Source: Streptomyces cyaneogriseus subsp. noncyanogenus
Lineage (GTDB): Bacteria > Actinomycetota > Actinomycetes > Streptomycetales > Streptomycetaceae
NCBI RefSeq assembly: GCF_000931445.1
Contig: NZ_CP010849.1
Location: 248,001-312,000, forward strand
Direction: 5' to 3'
Length of the DNA stretch: 64,000 nucleotides
Numbering within the stretch: the first letter of the stretch is position 1; each line of letters begins with the position of its first letter. Of this stretch, positions 49,193-58,444 are shown piece after piece. Under the pieces are notes generated by a model. The model made no database searches and was not told the DNA's origin. It saw only the letters and a program-made list of their open reading frames with translations. Position numbers and translations under genes: made by a program.

Positions 49193-49942
49193 ATGTGCGG
49201 CCGCTACGTCTCCACCCGCAGCCCGGAGGACCTGGCCGGGATCTTCCGCGTCACCGACTGGCGCCCCGAGGAGGCACTGGCGCCGAGCTGGAACGTGGCC
49301 CCCACCGACGAGGTGTACGCGGTCCTCGACCGCGCCCCGCGCGAGGACCGCGGGAGCGCCCCGCCGCGCAGGCAGCTCAGGCCGGTGCGCTGGGGTCTGG
49401 TGCCGAGCTGGGCCAAGGACCCGCGGTCGGGGGCTCGTCTGATCAACGCGCGCGTGGAGACGGTGCACTCCAAGCCCGCCTTCCGCCGAGCCTTCGCCAA
49501 GCGCCGCTGCCTGCTGCCGGCCGACGGCTTCTACGAGTGGCAGGAGCGCGAGGGCCGGGCCGGCGGCAGGCCCCGCAAGCAGCCGTACTTCATCCATCCG
49601 GCCGACGGCAGGGTGATGGCGCTCGCCGGCCTGTACGAGTTCTGGCGCGACCCCGGGGTGGAGCGGGACGACGATCCGGCTGCCTGGCTGATGACCTGCA
49701 CCCTCATCACCACGGAGGCCACCGACGCGGCCGGGCGCGTCCACCCCCGGATGCCGCTGGCGCTCGCCCCCGACCACTACGACGCCTGGCTCGACCCCCG
49801 GCACGGGGACCCGGGGGAACTGCGGGCCCTGCTCACCCGGCCCGCCGACGGGCATCTGGACGTCCGTCCCGTCTCCACGGCGGTCAACGACGTCCGCGCC
49901 GACGGCCCCCATCTGCTGGAGGCCATCGACCCGGAGGCATGA
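49193..49942 (+). CDS. SOS-response-associated peptidase (SRAP/HMCES, YedK-like)
   Basis: Protects abasic sites in single-stranded DNA by forming a DNA-protein crosslink through its N-terminal cysteine. The 249-residue protein starts MCGRY, so Cys2 becomes N-terminal after Met removal. Other active-site motifs are SWNVAPTDEVYAV (about residues 33-45, Asn), RWGLVPSWAKD (about 69-79), LINARVETVHSKPAFRRAF, ADGFYEWQ with Glu near residue 110, and VHPRMPLAL with the catalytic His. All four catalytic residues are present. The placement upstream of ku is noteworthy, as both proteins serve DNA repair, though a 122-bp gap separates them. Confidence 0.95.
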   Translation: MCGRYVSTRSPEDLAGIFRVTDWRPEEALAPSWNVAPTDEVYAVLDRAPREDRGSAPPRRQLRPVRWGLVPSWAKDPRSGARLINARVETVHSKPAFRRAFAKRRCLLPADGFYEWQEREGRAGGRPRKQPYFIHPADGRVMALAGLYEFWRDPGVERDDDPAAWLMTCTLITTEATDAAGRVHPRMPLALAPDHYDAWLDPRHGDPGELRALLTRPADGHLDVRPVSTAVNDVRADGPHLLEAIDPEA

Positions 49943-50064
49943 GGGCGGCCACGGGGTGCGGGCCGGCCGGCCGGGATGTCTCATGAAGGGGACGGGGGCG
50001 CGGCCCAGGGCACGGTGGCCGCGCCCCCGCTCCACCGGGCGAGGCGGGACGGAGTGCGAAGGCC

Positions 50065-51225
50065 ATGGCGCGGGCGATCTGGACCGGAGTGATCACGTTC
50101 GGGCTGGTCACCGTGCCCGTCGGCCTGTTCAGCGCGACGGAGGACCACACGGTCCACTTCCATCAGCTGCAGCGCGGCACCTCCGACCGGATCCGCAACC
50201 GCCGGGTCAACGAGCGCACCGGCGAGGAGGTCGCCACGGCGGACATCGTCAAGGGGTTCGAGGTGGCCGAGGGCGAGTACGTCGTCGTCGACCCCGACGA
50301 ACTGGACGAGATCGCGCCCGGCCGCTCCCAGACGATCGAGATCTCCGACTTCGTCGACCTGGCCGCCATCGAGCCGGTGTACTTCGCCCGCACCTACTAT
50401 CTCGCCCCGCGCGGCAAGGAGTACCTGAAGGTCTACGAACTGCTCCGCGCGGCGCTGGCGGAGACCGACCGGGTGGGCCTGGCCACGTTCGTCATGCGCG
50501 GCAGGCAGTATCTGACGGCGCTGCGGGCGGAGGACCGGCTCCTGGTGCTGCAGACGCTGCACTGGGCGGACGAGGTCCGCGACCCGGGCAGGGAACTGCC
50601 CGAACTCCCCTCGGACCGGGCCGGACGGGGCAAGGAGCTGGAGATGGCGGTCCAGTTGGTGGACGCCCTGAGCGGTCCCTGGGACCCCACCCGGTACCAC
50701 GACACCTACCAGGAGAAGGTCCGGGAGCTGGTGCGGGCCAAGGCGGAGGGGCGTGAGATCACCACCGCCGAGGAGCCGCCGCGGGCGACCAACGTCATCG
50801 ATCTGATGGAGGTGCTCCAGGGCAGCCTCGACCGGGCACGGTCCTCGGCCGGCCGGTCCCGGCCGGAGCGGGAGCGGGGTGCGAAGACGCCCCCGGACCG
50901 GGAGGCCGGGCGCACGTCCCCGGGTCGGCGGACGGCCGGGAAGACGGCGAAGAAGTCCGCCGGGGAGGCCACCGCGGAGAAGCGGAGCGCCGCGAAGCGG
51001 TCCGCGGCGCGGAAGCCTCCCGCCGGGAAAGCCGGGTCGAAGGGTTCCGGCGGTCCGGGCGGGGCGACGAAGAGCGAGCTGCGGCGGCTGAGCAAGGCCG
51101 AGCTGTACCAGCGGGCCACCGACCAGGATGTCGCCGGCCGGTCCCGGATGAGCCGCGAGGAGCTGATCGAGGCCCTCGCCCCTGCCGGGCACCGGAGGAA
51201 GGGCGGGAGGAAGACGGCCGCCTGA
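50065..51225 (+). CDS. ku: Ku protein (non-homologous end joining) with SAP-like tail
   Basis: Homodimeric DNA-end-binding protein for NHEJ, 386 residues. The Ku core covers about residues 1-255: [80 protein letters not shown] and [20 protein letters not shown]. The C-terminus, longer than the minimal Ku of 270-300 residues, has a Lys/Ala/Arg-rich segment (about 265-345). A helical pair then follows, [20 protein letters not shown] and [13 protein letters not shown], resembling a SAP/Rho-N DNA-binding motif. Such tails help Ku bind DNA without ends. No LigD gene is in the window; Streptomyces usually has several ku and lig genes elsewhere. Confidence 0.95.
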   Translation: MARAIWTGVITFGLVTVPVGLFSATEDHTVHFHQLQRGTSDRIRNRRVNERTGEEVATADIVKGFEVAEGEYVVVDPDELDEIAPGRSQTIEISDFVDLAAIEPVYFARTYYLAPRGKEYLKVYELLRAALAETDRVGLATFVMRGRQYLTALRAEDRLLVLQTLHWADEVRDPGRELPELPSDRAGRGKELEMAVQLVDALSGPWDPTRYHDTYQEKVRELVRAKAEGREITTAEEPPRATNVIDLMEVLQGSLDRARSSAGRSRPERERGAKTPPDREAGRTSPGRRTAGKTAKKSAGEATAEKRSAAKRSAARKPPAGKAGSKGSGGPGGATKSELRRLSKAELYQRATDQDVAGRSRMSREELIEALAPAGHRRKGGRKTAA

Positions 51226-51289
51226 CCGCTCCGGCCGACGACACGCGGGTCCGGTCACCGCCCCCTCTGCCAGACGGTCTCCGTCGGGC

Positions 51290-52210
51290 TCAGGCGGTCT
51301 CCGTCGGGCGCTCCGCCCGCGCGGCGGCCGTTTCGGCCCGGCGCGCGGCGTCCCGTACACGGCGGTCGGCGGTCCGCGCCCGGGTGCGGGCCGTGCGTGC
51401 GGCGGCCAGGGCCTGCCGGTGCTCGTCCTCCAGCCGGTGCAGCTCCCCGGCCAGTTCGGCGACGCGGAGTTCCAGCCGTTCCGCCCGCTCCCGTGCGGTG
51501 TCCTCCTCCCGCCGGGCGTCCGCCGCCTCACGCTCACGGGCGCGCAGCTCGCGGTCGGCGGCGTCGGCTTCCCGCCGGGCCCCGGCCAGTCGGCGCAGCC
51601 GCTCCTGCCGGTCCTCGGTCTTCTCGCGGCCCGGGGACGGGCGGCCCGGGGACGGGCGGCCCGGGGACGGGTCCGGTGCGGTGGGCCGGGGACGGGAGGC
51701 GGCGGGCTCGCGGCGGGGTGCGGCGCCCTCCGCGACGGCGGGAAAGCCGCTGGTGGCGCTGAGCGGCCGGTCCAGCCGCCCGCTCGCCCACTCCCCGGCG
51801 GCACCGGCATCGGCCACCACGGCGTGCAGGGTGTTCTCCACCTCGCGCTGCGCGTCCGCGCCGAGGGGGTGACCGGCCTCGGCCGCGAGGTGGAGCGCCT
51901 GCCGGGACAGGGCGCCGATCACGTCCCGCTGCCGACGGCTGAGCTCGCGCAGCAGGGCGCCGTCCAGCTCGCGGTGGGCCTGCCGCAGCCCCTCCCCCAG
52001 GCGCAGCAGCCGCCGCACCTCCTCGGGCCGCTCCCGGACCAGCAGATTGCCGGCCCAGGCCGACAGGCTGGGCCGCCGCATCCGGCCGATCGCCTCCGCG
52101 AGGGCCCGGTCCCCGGCTTTGCGCGCCTGGGCAGCCCGTGCGTTGCGGGCTGCGGTGAAGTCCTCCGGCCGCAGCGCGTACAGCTCGTCGGCGACAGCCT
52201 CGACGTCCAT
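51290..52210 (-). CDS. Hypothetical coiled-coil protein
   Basis: Protein of 306 residues. The N-terminal half is helical (VEAVADELYALRPEDFTAAR, NARAAQARKAGDRALAEAIG, SLSAWAGNLLVRERPEEVRR) and resembles Streptomyces proteins annotated only as hypothetical. A central linker carries a GRPSP repeat, encoded by a 15-bp tandem repeat. From about residue 195 to the end it is one long, highly charged helix (ADAADRELRAREREAADARR, RLELRVAELAGELHRLEDEH) suited to a coiled coil. A scaffold or DNA-associated role is possible, but no evidence links it to Ku, which converges toward it from 65 bp away. GGGA precedes the ATG at 52208-52210. Confidence 0.8.
   Translation of the reverse strand: MDVEAVADELYALRPEDFTAARNARAAQARKAGDRALAEAIGRMRRPSLSAWAGNLLVRERPEEVRRLLRLGEGLRQAHRELDGALLRELSRRQRDVIGALSRQALHLAAEAGHPLGADAQREVENTLHAVVADAGAAGEWASGRLDRPLSATSGFPAVAEGAAPRREPAASRPRPTAPDPSPGRPSPGRPSPGREKTEDRQERLRRLAGARREADAADRELRAREREAADARREEDTARERAERLELRVAELAGELHRLEDEHRQALAAARTARTRARTADRRVRDAARRAETAAARAERPTETA
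51631..51671. repeat. 15-bp tandem repeat inside the coiled-coil protein gene
   Basis: CCGGGGACGGGCGGC occurs at 51631-51645 and 51646-51660, with a partial third copy to 51671. On the coding strand it yields repeated SPGRP residues in the interdomain linker, so copy number changes in units of 15 bp keep the frame. Confidence 0.9.
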
Positions 52211-52580
52211 AGGTGTCCCTCCCGGCGTGGCGGGGCCCGCGTCGATCGTCTCAGACCGTCCCGCTCCGAGCACGGGATCACTCGGCGGCGGGCCGCGGCG
52301 AGGCACCGCCCGTACGGCCCGCGGCGGCACGGCGACGCGGGCTCGGCGGCCGCGGGATGCTCGGCGCGGACCGGCGGATGGCAGGGGCGTGGCGGGAACG
52401 TCCGGCCCGCCCGGCGCGCGGGGGTTCCCGGCGGGACGTCCGGTCCGCCCGGGCGCGCGGGGCGTTCGCGGCGCCGACGCGCCGGTCCCGCCGACGGCGC
52501 CGGGGCCGGGGGCGCGGCGGGTCGCCCTCTGCCCGGCTTCTCGACGTGCGGGTACGGCCGTATCCCGGGAGGCTGGTGGC

Positions 52581-52793
52581 ATGTCTGAGGCCCCTGTGAT
52601 CGTGTATCCGCCCGACGAGGACGGTGGCCGCCGGGTGCGGGCCGACGGGAAGATCCTGGGCCGCGCCTACAGCCTGCGCGACGTCACGGCCTTCTTGCAG
52701 GAAGCGGGACTGCAGGGCTGGGACGAGCTCGATGTCGCCGGCTCGTCCCTGATCGAGTGGCGGGGCGGCGGCCCGGACGCGTGGGGGCGCTGA
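52581..52793 (+). CDS. Small hypothetical protein
   Basis: Protein of 70 residues: VIVYPPDEDGGRRVRADGKI, LGRAYSLRDVTAFLQEAGLQ, then DVAGSSLIEWRGGGPDAWG. The pattern of two beta strands and two helices with a conserved-looking WRGGGPD suggests a folded small domain common in Streptomyces, of unknown function. GGGAGG lies 9 nt before the ATG. It is divergent from the coiled-coil gene and lies upstream of a PepSY lipoprotein. Confidence 0.75.
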   Translation: MSEAPVIVYPPDEDGGRRVRADGKILGRAYSLRDVTAFLQEAGLQGWDELDVAGSSLIEWRGGGPDAWGR

Positions 52794-52881
52794 CGACCCC
52801 TCCGGCGCTCCGCTGGGCCGTTGCGGTGATCCCCGGCCCACCCCGGTGTGTCGGCGCGAGCCTGCGGATAGTGACAGCTGC

Positions 52882-53610
52882 ATGAGCGCTATGTCATGTT
52901 TTGCGAGTATGCGCGGGCGGCGGCCGATGCGGTCGGTGGCCGTTCTCTGCGCCCTCGGCGGCTCCACCCTGCTGCTGGCCGCCTGCGGAAACGCGGAGAC
53001 CAACGAGGCCAGCGCCGCCGCGCCGGCCCAGACCACCCCCGCCGCGACCTCTCCCTCGCTGAGCGAGGACCAGGCCGAACGCAAGGATCTGGTCCCGAAG
53101 GCGAAGGTGAGCTGGGACAAGGCGGCGGCCACCGCCGTCAAGGAGGTCCCCCGCGGCAAGCTCACCCACCTGGAACTGAAGCGCACGCCCCGGGACGCCA
53201 CCGCGACGCCGGGCAGCCCCAGCCCCAGCACCCCGAACCCGGCCCCCTCCCCGGGCGCGCCGGAGTGGGCCGCCGAGGTCGCCGCCGAGGACGGCACCAT
53301 CCACCGCGTCGACATCGACGCCGTCAACGGCAAGGTGTTCCGTACGCAGGCCGACCCCGATCAGGACGCGGACGACAAGCGCGAGATCACCGACCGGCTG
53401 GGCAACGCCCGTCAGAGTCCGGAGCAGGCCGTACGGGCGGCCACCGGCCGGACGAAGGGCACCGTCACCGGCGTCGACCTCGACGAGAACGACGACCGGC
53501 GGCTGATCTGGTCCGTCGACGTGGTCACCACCGACAACTGGCACAAGACCACGTACGACGTCGACGCCTCGAACGGCAGGGTCCTGCGCGAACACGTCGA
53601 CCGCGACTGA
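52882..53610 (+). CDS. PepSY-domain lipoprotein
   Basis: Exported lipoprotein of 242 residues (fewer if a later ATG, 52909 or 52927, is used; no start has a good ribosome-binding site). The lipobox LLLAAC lies about 37 residues from the first ATG. Two PepSY-like repeats follow: KVSWDKAAATAVKEVPRGKL through AAEDGTIHRVDIDAVNGKVF (about residues 72-165), and QSPEQAVRAATGRTKGTVTG through TTYDVDASNGRVLREHV (about 180-240). They are separated by a Pro/Ser linker in the first repeat. PepSY domains inhibit proteases or modulate cell-surface activities. A strong hairpin ends the gene. Confidence 0.85.
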   Translation: MSAMSCFASMRGRRPMRSVAVLCALGGSTLLLAACGNAETNEASAAAPAQTTPAATSPSLSEDQAERKDLVPKAKVSWDKAAATAVKEVPRGKLTHLELKRTPRDATATPGSPSPSTPNPAPSPGAPEWAAEVAAEDGTIHRVDIDAVNGKVFRTQADPDQDADDKREITDRLGNARQSPEQAVRAATGRTKGTVTGVDLDENDDRRLIWSVDVVTTDNWHKTTYDVDASNGRVLREHVDRD

Positions 53611-53618
53611 GCCCCCAC

Positions 53619-53645
53619 GCCGCCGCCCGTCCGGCGGGCGGCGGC
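53619..53645. terminator. Bidirectional terminator between PepSY and ANTAR genes
   Basis: GCCGCCGCCCG (53619-53629) pairs perfectly with CGGGCGGCGGC (53635-53645) over a 5-nt loop, 8 bp after the PepSY stop codon and facing the convergent ANTAR gene. Confidence 0.75.
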
Positions 53646-53796
53646 CCTCGGCCGGCACCGGCCGCGGTCCGCGCGCCTGCCGGGTGCCGGTGGATGCGCG
53701 CGCCCGCCCGGCGGCTCGACGCGCCGGCGCGGGTGGCCCCGGCAGGCGGATTCCCGGGGCTCCCGCGGGCCGCTCCCCCGCACTGCGGCGGATCGC

Positions 53797-54711
53797 TCAG
53801 TCGCCGGTGCGCCGCATCGGGCCGCTCTCCGGCATCGCGCGCCGCCCCCGTGCGGCGTCGTGCAGATATTCGAGGGCGTCCAGGATGACGGTGCGGCGGT
53901 GCCACGAGAGCCAGTGACCGGCCGCGCTGCCGATGTCCCGCAGCGCGCGTAGCTGGGCCTGGGTGAATCCCGCCAGGGGACGTTCGTGGTGTGCGGAGAC
54001 CATGCCCAGGACCTCCCCGGACCGGTCGACCAGCGGAACGCTGTGGACGGCGCGGCTGCCGGCCCGCAGGATGGTCCGCCGGGACTCCTCGTCGAAGAGC
54101 GCCGCGGTGGCGATGTCGCGCACGGTGATCTGCCGTCCGCTCTCGGCGGCCTTCCCGCACGCCGTGGTGGAGTCGTCGACGAATGCGAAGAAGTCGGTGA
54201 ACTCCCGTCCCAGCCCGACGTGTTTGACCAGCCTGAGCCGGCCGTGCTCCGCCAGTTGCACGTTGCCCATGCCGGTCCCGGTGACGGTGAGCACCCGGCG
54301 CAGGACCGCGTTCAGCACGGCCCCCTGGTTGTCGCGGCCCGCGGGGTCCATCGCCAGTCCGTGCAGCGGGGGCGGCGCGCTGCGGGCACGGCCTCGGAAC
54401 CACACGGCGGCGTCCGGGTCCGGGCCGGGCGTCCGGACGACGGCGTCGGCCAGCGTGTGCAGCTTGATGTTGAACCGCTGAGAGGCATCCCGCAGCAGGG
54501 AGAACGCCTGCTCGGGTGCCGGCAGCGCGTAGCGCTCCATGAGGATGCCCTGAGCCAGGGAGATGCCCGGGTGTGCGAGGAGCCGCCCGCGCAGGTCGGC
54601 AATCTGCCCGCGCAGCCGGGCCAGCTCCGCTTCCCCGCCCGCTCCCTCCGGGCCGCCGCGGACGGTCCGCGCGCCCGGCGACGGGGACGGCGTCTCGGCC
54701 TGGTAGTCCAT
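53797..54711 (-). CDS. ANTAR and GAF domain regulator
   Basis: Protein of 304 residues. An ANTAR RNA-binding domain lies at the N-terminus (about residues 28-90: LARLRGQIADLRGRLLAHPG, ISLAQGILMERYALPAPEQA, FSLLRDASQRFNIKLHTLAD), reversed from the common GAF-ANTAR order. A GAF domain follows (about 125-285: VLTVTGTGMGNVQLAEHGRL, ACGKAAESGRQITVRDIATA, SRAVHSVPLVDRSGEVLGMV). ANTAR proteins bind paired hexaloop hairpins in mRNA leaders and prevent termination, so this is a likely antiterminator responding to a GAF ligand. The ATG at 54709-54711 follows GAGGAA. An upstream in-frame start would add 72 residues without homology. Confidence 0.87.
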   Translation of the reverse strand: MDYQAETPSPSPGARTVRGGPEGAGGEAELARLRGQIADLRGRLLAHPGISLAQGILMERYALPAPEQAFSLLRDASQRFNIKLHTLADAVVRTPGPDPDAAVWFRGRARSAPPPLHGLAMDPAGRDNQGAVLNAVLRRVLTVTGTGMGNVQLAEHGRLRLVKHVGLGREFTDFFAFVDDSTTACGKAAESGRQITVRDIATAALFDEESRRTILRAGSRAVHSVPLVDRSGEVLGMVSAHHERPLAGFTQAQLRALRDIGSAAGHWLSWHRRTVILDALEYLHDAARGRRAMPESGPMRRTGD

Positions 54712-54961
54712 CAACAGTTCCTCACTGACGGCGTGGTCACCGGGCGGCGTCCGGCGGCCCGCGTCGAGGCACGACGGGGCCACCGCCCCCAGCGGCCCGG
54801 GCTGTACGCCCACGGGTATCCGCTGTTCAAGGGCCTGCCTGCTTCCCAAGCACCCCCCGAGCCTAACCACGAGGGGGAGGCCGACGGCAACCCCGTCGAT
54901 CTCCGTGGGCGCTCCCGGCCGGTTCACGGGCCGGCACGCCCCCGCCCGTCAGGACCCGCGC

Positions 54962-56329
54962 TCAGTGCGGTACGCCGGTGTCCTGCCGGGCCGCTCGCTC
55001 CCGGCTGCCGCGCCCCCGGCGGCGGGCGGTGGCCGCCCCGGCGAGCACGACGCCGACCGCGAGCACGGCCAGGCCGCGCAGCCACACCTCGGCCTCGATC
55101 TGCGTGGCCAGCAGCACGCAGGAGGCGGCACCGAGGACCGGCACCACGGTGGGCGCCCGGAAGTGCCCGGCCTCGCCCGGCTCGCGCCGCAGGACCAGGA
55201 CGGCGGTGTTGACGATGAGGAACACGACCAGGAGCAGCAGGACCAGGGTGGAGGCCAGGGTGGCGACGCTGCCGGTGAGCGCCAGCAGGAGGGCGGGCAC
55301 GGTGGTGGCCGCGATGGCGGCCCACGGGGTTCGGCGGCCGGGCAGCACCCGGGTGAGCCCGGAGGGCAGCAGTCCGTCCCGCGCCATGCCGTAGGCGAGG
55401 CGGGAGGACATGATGCCGGTGAGCAGCGCCCCGTTGGCGACCGCGACCAGGGCGATGGCGCTGAACAGCCGCGTCGGCACGCCGCCCGCCTCCTTGACGA
55501 CCTCCAGCAGCGGCCCGCTCGACTCGACGAGCCGCGCGGTCGGTACGGCGGCGGAGGCCGCGACGCCCACGAGGACGTAGACGGCGCCCGCGGTGACGAG
55601 CGCGCCGAAGAGGGCGCGCGGGTAGGAGCGCCGCGGGTCGCGGGTCTCCTCGGCGACGTTCACGGAGGTCTCGAACCCGACGAAGGAGTAGTACGCCAGG
55701 ACCGATCCGCTCAGGACGGCGGCCGCCGCGCCCTTCTCGGGCGTACCGAGCTGGGTGAGGCGTCCCGCGTCGCCGTCACCGCGCAGCAGCAGCCAGGCGC
55801 CGAGGACGACGATGACCGCGAGGCCGCCCACCTCCACGACCGTGGCGGCGACGTTGGCGCGCGTCGACTCCTTGATCCCCCTGGCGTTGACCAGCGCGAG
55901 CCCGACGAGGAAGACGACGGCGACGAGCCCGACGGGCAGCGTGACGAACTCCGACAGATAGTCGCCGCCGAAGCCCCGGGCGAGCGCCGCGACCGAGACG
56001 ATGCCCGCCGCGAGCATGCAGAAGCCCGCCACGAAGCCGGTGAACGGCCCGAAGGCCCGGGTGGCGTAGTGGGAGGCCCCGCCGGCTCTGGGGTACTTGG
56101 TGGCGAGCTCCGCGTAGGAGGCCGCGGTGAGCAGCGCCAGGAGGAGCGCCACGAGGAGGGGGAGCCAGACCGCGCCGCCCGAGTCGGCGGCGACCTGGCC
56201 GACGAGGACGTACACCCCGGCGCCGAGGACGTCCCCGAGGATGAAGAAGTAGAGCAGGGGGGTGGTCAGGGCACGCTTGAGCACCGGGCCGGAGGTGCCG
56301 GCCGGCGACTGGTCCGTGGTTGTCGACAT
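54962..56329 (-). CDS. APC-family amino-acid permease
   Basis: Cytoplasmic-membrane transporter of 455 residues with 12 hydrophobic helices. The helix-1 break LLYFFILGDVLGAGVYVLVG (about residues 25-44) and helix-6 region LAYYSFVGFETSVNVAEETR (about 213-232) with DPRRSYPRALFGAL are APC hallmarks (the FxGFE motif). It is closest in feel to the cationic/other amino-acid (YfnA/CAT-like) group. GGAG lies 4 nt before the ATG at 56327-56329. It is divergent from the amidohydrolase gene over 373 bp. A shared role in taking up and breaking down an amide or amino-acid derivative is possible but unproven. Confidence 0.9.
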   Translation of the reverse strand: MSTTTDQSPAGTSGPVLKRALTTPLLYFFILGDVLGAGVYVLVGQVAADSGGAVWLPLLVALLLALLTAASYAELATKYPRAGGASHYATRAFGPFTGFVAGFCMLAAGIVSVAALARGFGGDYLSEFVTLPVGLVAVVFLVGLALVNARGIKESTRANVAATVVEVGGLAVIVVLGAWLLLRGDGDAGRLTQLGTPEKGAAAAVLSGSVLAYYSFVGFETSVNVAEETRDPRRSYPRALFGALVTAGAVYVLVGVAASAAVPTARLVESSGPLLEVVKEAGGVPTRLFSAIALVAVANGALLTGIMSSRLAYGMARDGLLPSGLTRVLPGRRTPWAAIAATTVPALLLALTGSVATLASTLVLLLLVVFLIVNTAVLVLRREPGEAGHFRAPTVVPVLGAASCVLLATQIEAEVWLRGLAVLAVGVVLAGAATARRRGRGSRERAARQDTGVPH

Positions 56330-56702
56330 GCAGCTCCGTGTCCCCTGCCCCACGTGACTCACGCGCCACCGTGGTGCGTTTTCGCAGCCCGGGGGTGCCG
56401 GTGGGGCGGCGTGACCCGGCCGCGGCCCCGCGCGGCGGCCTCGTCGGTCCCTTCACACCCCGCCCGGGCGGCCGCCCTCCTCCCACCCGTCCGGTGGATC
56501 GCTCCCGGCCGGGCCCCGGGCACCAGCGGCGCAAGAGTGCGGCCCCTCGGTCGGATGACCGATGCGGCGCCCGCCCGGCCCGGGAGACAGTGCTCGCCGG
56601 CCCTCGTCATGTCCTCCACGGCGCCGCGCACGCGCGCCGTGGGGGCTGCCGCCGGTGCCTCCCCCCCCCCTCGCCCCCTCGCTTCGACGGAAGGACATCG
56701 CC
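56330..56702. other. Divergent promoter region, permease / amidohydrolase
   Basis: 373 bp. It contains the palindrome CACGTG (56351-56356) and the dyad CACC-GT-GGTG a few bases further. A run of ten C lies at 56661-56670, a likely sequencing-error spot but outside the coding region. No coding frame is supported. Confidence 0.45.
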
Positions 56703-58412
56703 TTGACTGCCGCGCATCCGGCGGATCTCGTCTTCGTCAACGGTTCCGTGCTCACGGTCGACCCCGGCTTCACCGTCGCCTCCGCCCTGGCGGTCGCCGA
56801 CGGCGTCGTCACGGCGGTCGGCGACCGGTCGGAGGTCATGGCGCACGCCGGGCCGGGCACACGCATCGTCGACCTGCGGGGCGGCACGCTGCTGCCCGGC
56901 ATCAACGACGCGCATCTGCACGGATGCGCGTTCGGGATGACCCGGCCCCCGCTGTCCCTCGATCTCACCCACCCCACCGTGCGGTCGATCGCCGACGTGG
57001 CCGGTGCCGTACGCGCCGCGGCCGGCCGCACCCCCGTGGGCGAGTGGATCGTCGGGCACGGCTGGGACCCCGGGTTCCTCCAGGAGTGTGCCGCCGATCC
57101 GCGGCGCCTGCCCGGCCGCCGGGACCTGGATCCGGTCAGCCCGCACCACCCGGTCCTGCTGTACTCCGCCTCCGGGCACGCCACCTGGGTCAACTCGGCC
57201 GCGCTCGCACGGGCCGGGGTGGACCGGCACACCCCCGTCCCGCCCGGCGCGGTCATCGTCGCCGACGAGGCGGGCGAGCCGAGCGGCCTGCTGTACGAGG
57301 GCGCCCAGGACCTCGTCCACCGGGTGCTGCCCCCGCCCTCCCCCGAGGAGAAGGCCGACGCCATCCGGGCCACCCTCGCCACGCTGGCGCGGCTGGGCGT
57401 CACCAGCTACACCGAGCCCGGCCTCGGCCCCGGCGGTGACCGTCTGATGCGCGGGGCGCTGGGGCAGGACGTCCTCGGGGTGTACCGGGACCTGCTGGCC
57501 AGGGGCGAGCTCACCGCGCGGGTCAGCGCGCTGCTGCTGCCGGCCGGGATGTCGGGCGGCGCCGAGGAGTTCGTCCGGGCGCTGGAAGGGATGAGCGTCG
57601 GGCCGTGCGCCGATCCCCGCCGGTTCGCCGTCCTCGGGGTGAAGGTCTTCGCCGACGGCATCCCGCTGAACAAGACGTCCTGGATGCACGAGCCGTACGT
57701 GTCCGGCGGGCACGGCGCCCTGTGCGTCGGCGGGCACACCGACGCGGAGCGGACGGCCGGCCTGGAGGAGATGATCCGGCACGCGCACGCGGCCGGTCTG
57801 CAGGTCGGCGTGCACGCCACCGGCGACCGCTGCATCGACACCGTCGTCGACGCCTTCGCCGCGGCGGCGGCCGCCCACCCCAGGCCGGACGCCCGCCACT
57901 ACGTCATCCACGGTGACTTCCTCACCGCCCGCAGCATGCGCGAGCTGGCGGCGCACGGCTTCGGCGTCAACATGAACCCCACCATCAAGTGGACCGTCGC
58001 GGACATCGAGGAGGAGTACGTCGGTCCGCGGCGGGCGGCGTACGAGTGGCCGTACCGGGACGCCCTCGACGCGGGCGTGCGGGTGACCAGCGGGTCGGAC
58101 GCGCCGGTCACCTTCCCCGACTGGCGGCAGGGCATCGCGACGATGATGCTGCGCGAGGCCAAGGGGAGCGGGCGGGTCAGCGGCCCGGACCAGCGCATCC
58201 GGCTCGCCGAGGCGGTGCGGACCTACACCGTCGACGCGGCCTGGCAGGACTTCGCGGAGAGCTGGAAGGGCTCGCTGGAGGTGGGCAAGGTCGCCGACCT
58301 GTGCGTCCTCGGAGGGGACCTGCGGGCGGCCGACCCGCACGACATCCCCCGCCTGCCGGTGGTGCTCACCGCCGTCGGCGGGGAGATCGTGCACGACGAA
58401 CTCGCAGGTTGA
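56703..58412 (+). CDS. YtcJ-like metal-dependent amidohydrolase
   Basis: Amidohydrolase-superfamily enzyme of 569 residues, about the length of YtcJ-type proteins (530-580). The N-terminal beta sandwich VNGSVLTVDPGFTVASALAV leads to GGTLLPGINDAHLHGCAFGM, where H71 and H73 form the HxH metal motif. Further ligand histidines are probably in AGLQVGVHATGDRCIDTVVD (about residue 375) and YVIHGDFLTARSM (about 407), and the catalytic aspartate in TSGSDAPVTFPDW (about 464). A C-terminal KVADLCVLGGDLRAADPHDI strand closes the beta domain. The TTG start at 56703 is supported by AAGGA 7 nt upstream. The substrate is unknown. A LuxR regulator follows. Confidence 0.9.
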   Translation: MTAAHPADLVFVNGSVLTVDPGFTVASALAVADGVVTAVGDRSEVMAHAGPGTRIVDLRGGTLLPGINDAHLHGCAFGMTRPPLSLDLTHPTVRSIADVAGAVRAAAGRTPVGEWIVGHGWDPGFLQECAADPRRLPGRRDLDPVSPHHPVLLYSASGHATWVNSAALARAGVDRHTPVPPGAVIVADEAGEPSGLLYEGAQDLVHRVLPPPSPEEKADAIRATLATLARLGVTSYTEPGLGPGGDRLMRGALGQDVLGVYRDLLARGELTARVSALLLPAGMSGGAEEFVRALEGMSVGPCADPRRFAVLGVKVFADGIPLNKTSWMHEPYVSGGHGALCVGGHTDAERTAGLEEMIRHAHAAGLQVGVHATGDRCIDTVVDAFAAAAAAHPRPDARHYVIHGDFLTARSMRELAAHGFGVNMNPTIKWTVADIEEEYVGPRRAAYEWPYRDALDAGVRVTSGSDAPVTFPDWRQGIATMMLREAKGSGRVSGPDQRIRLAEAVRTYTVDAAWQDFAESWKGSLEVGKVADLCVLGGDLRAADPHDIPRLPVVLTAVGGEIVHDELAG

Positions 58413-58444
58413 CCGCCCCCGCGTCCGTTGATCATCCTGGGCGG

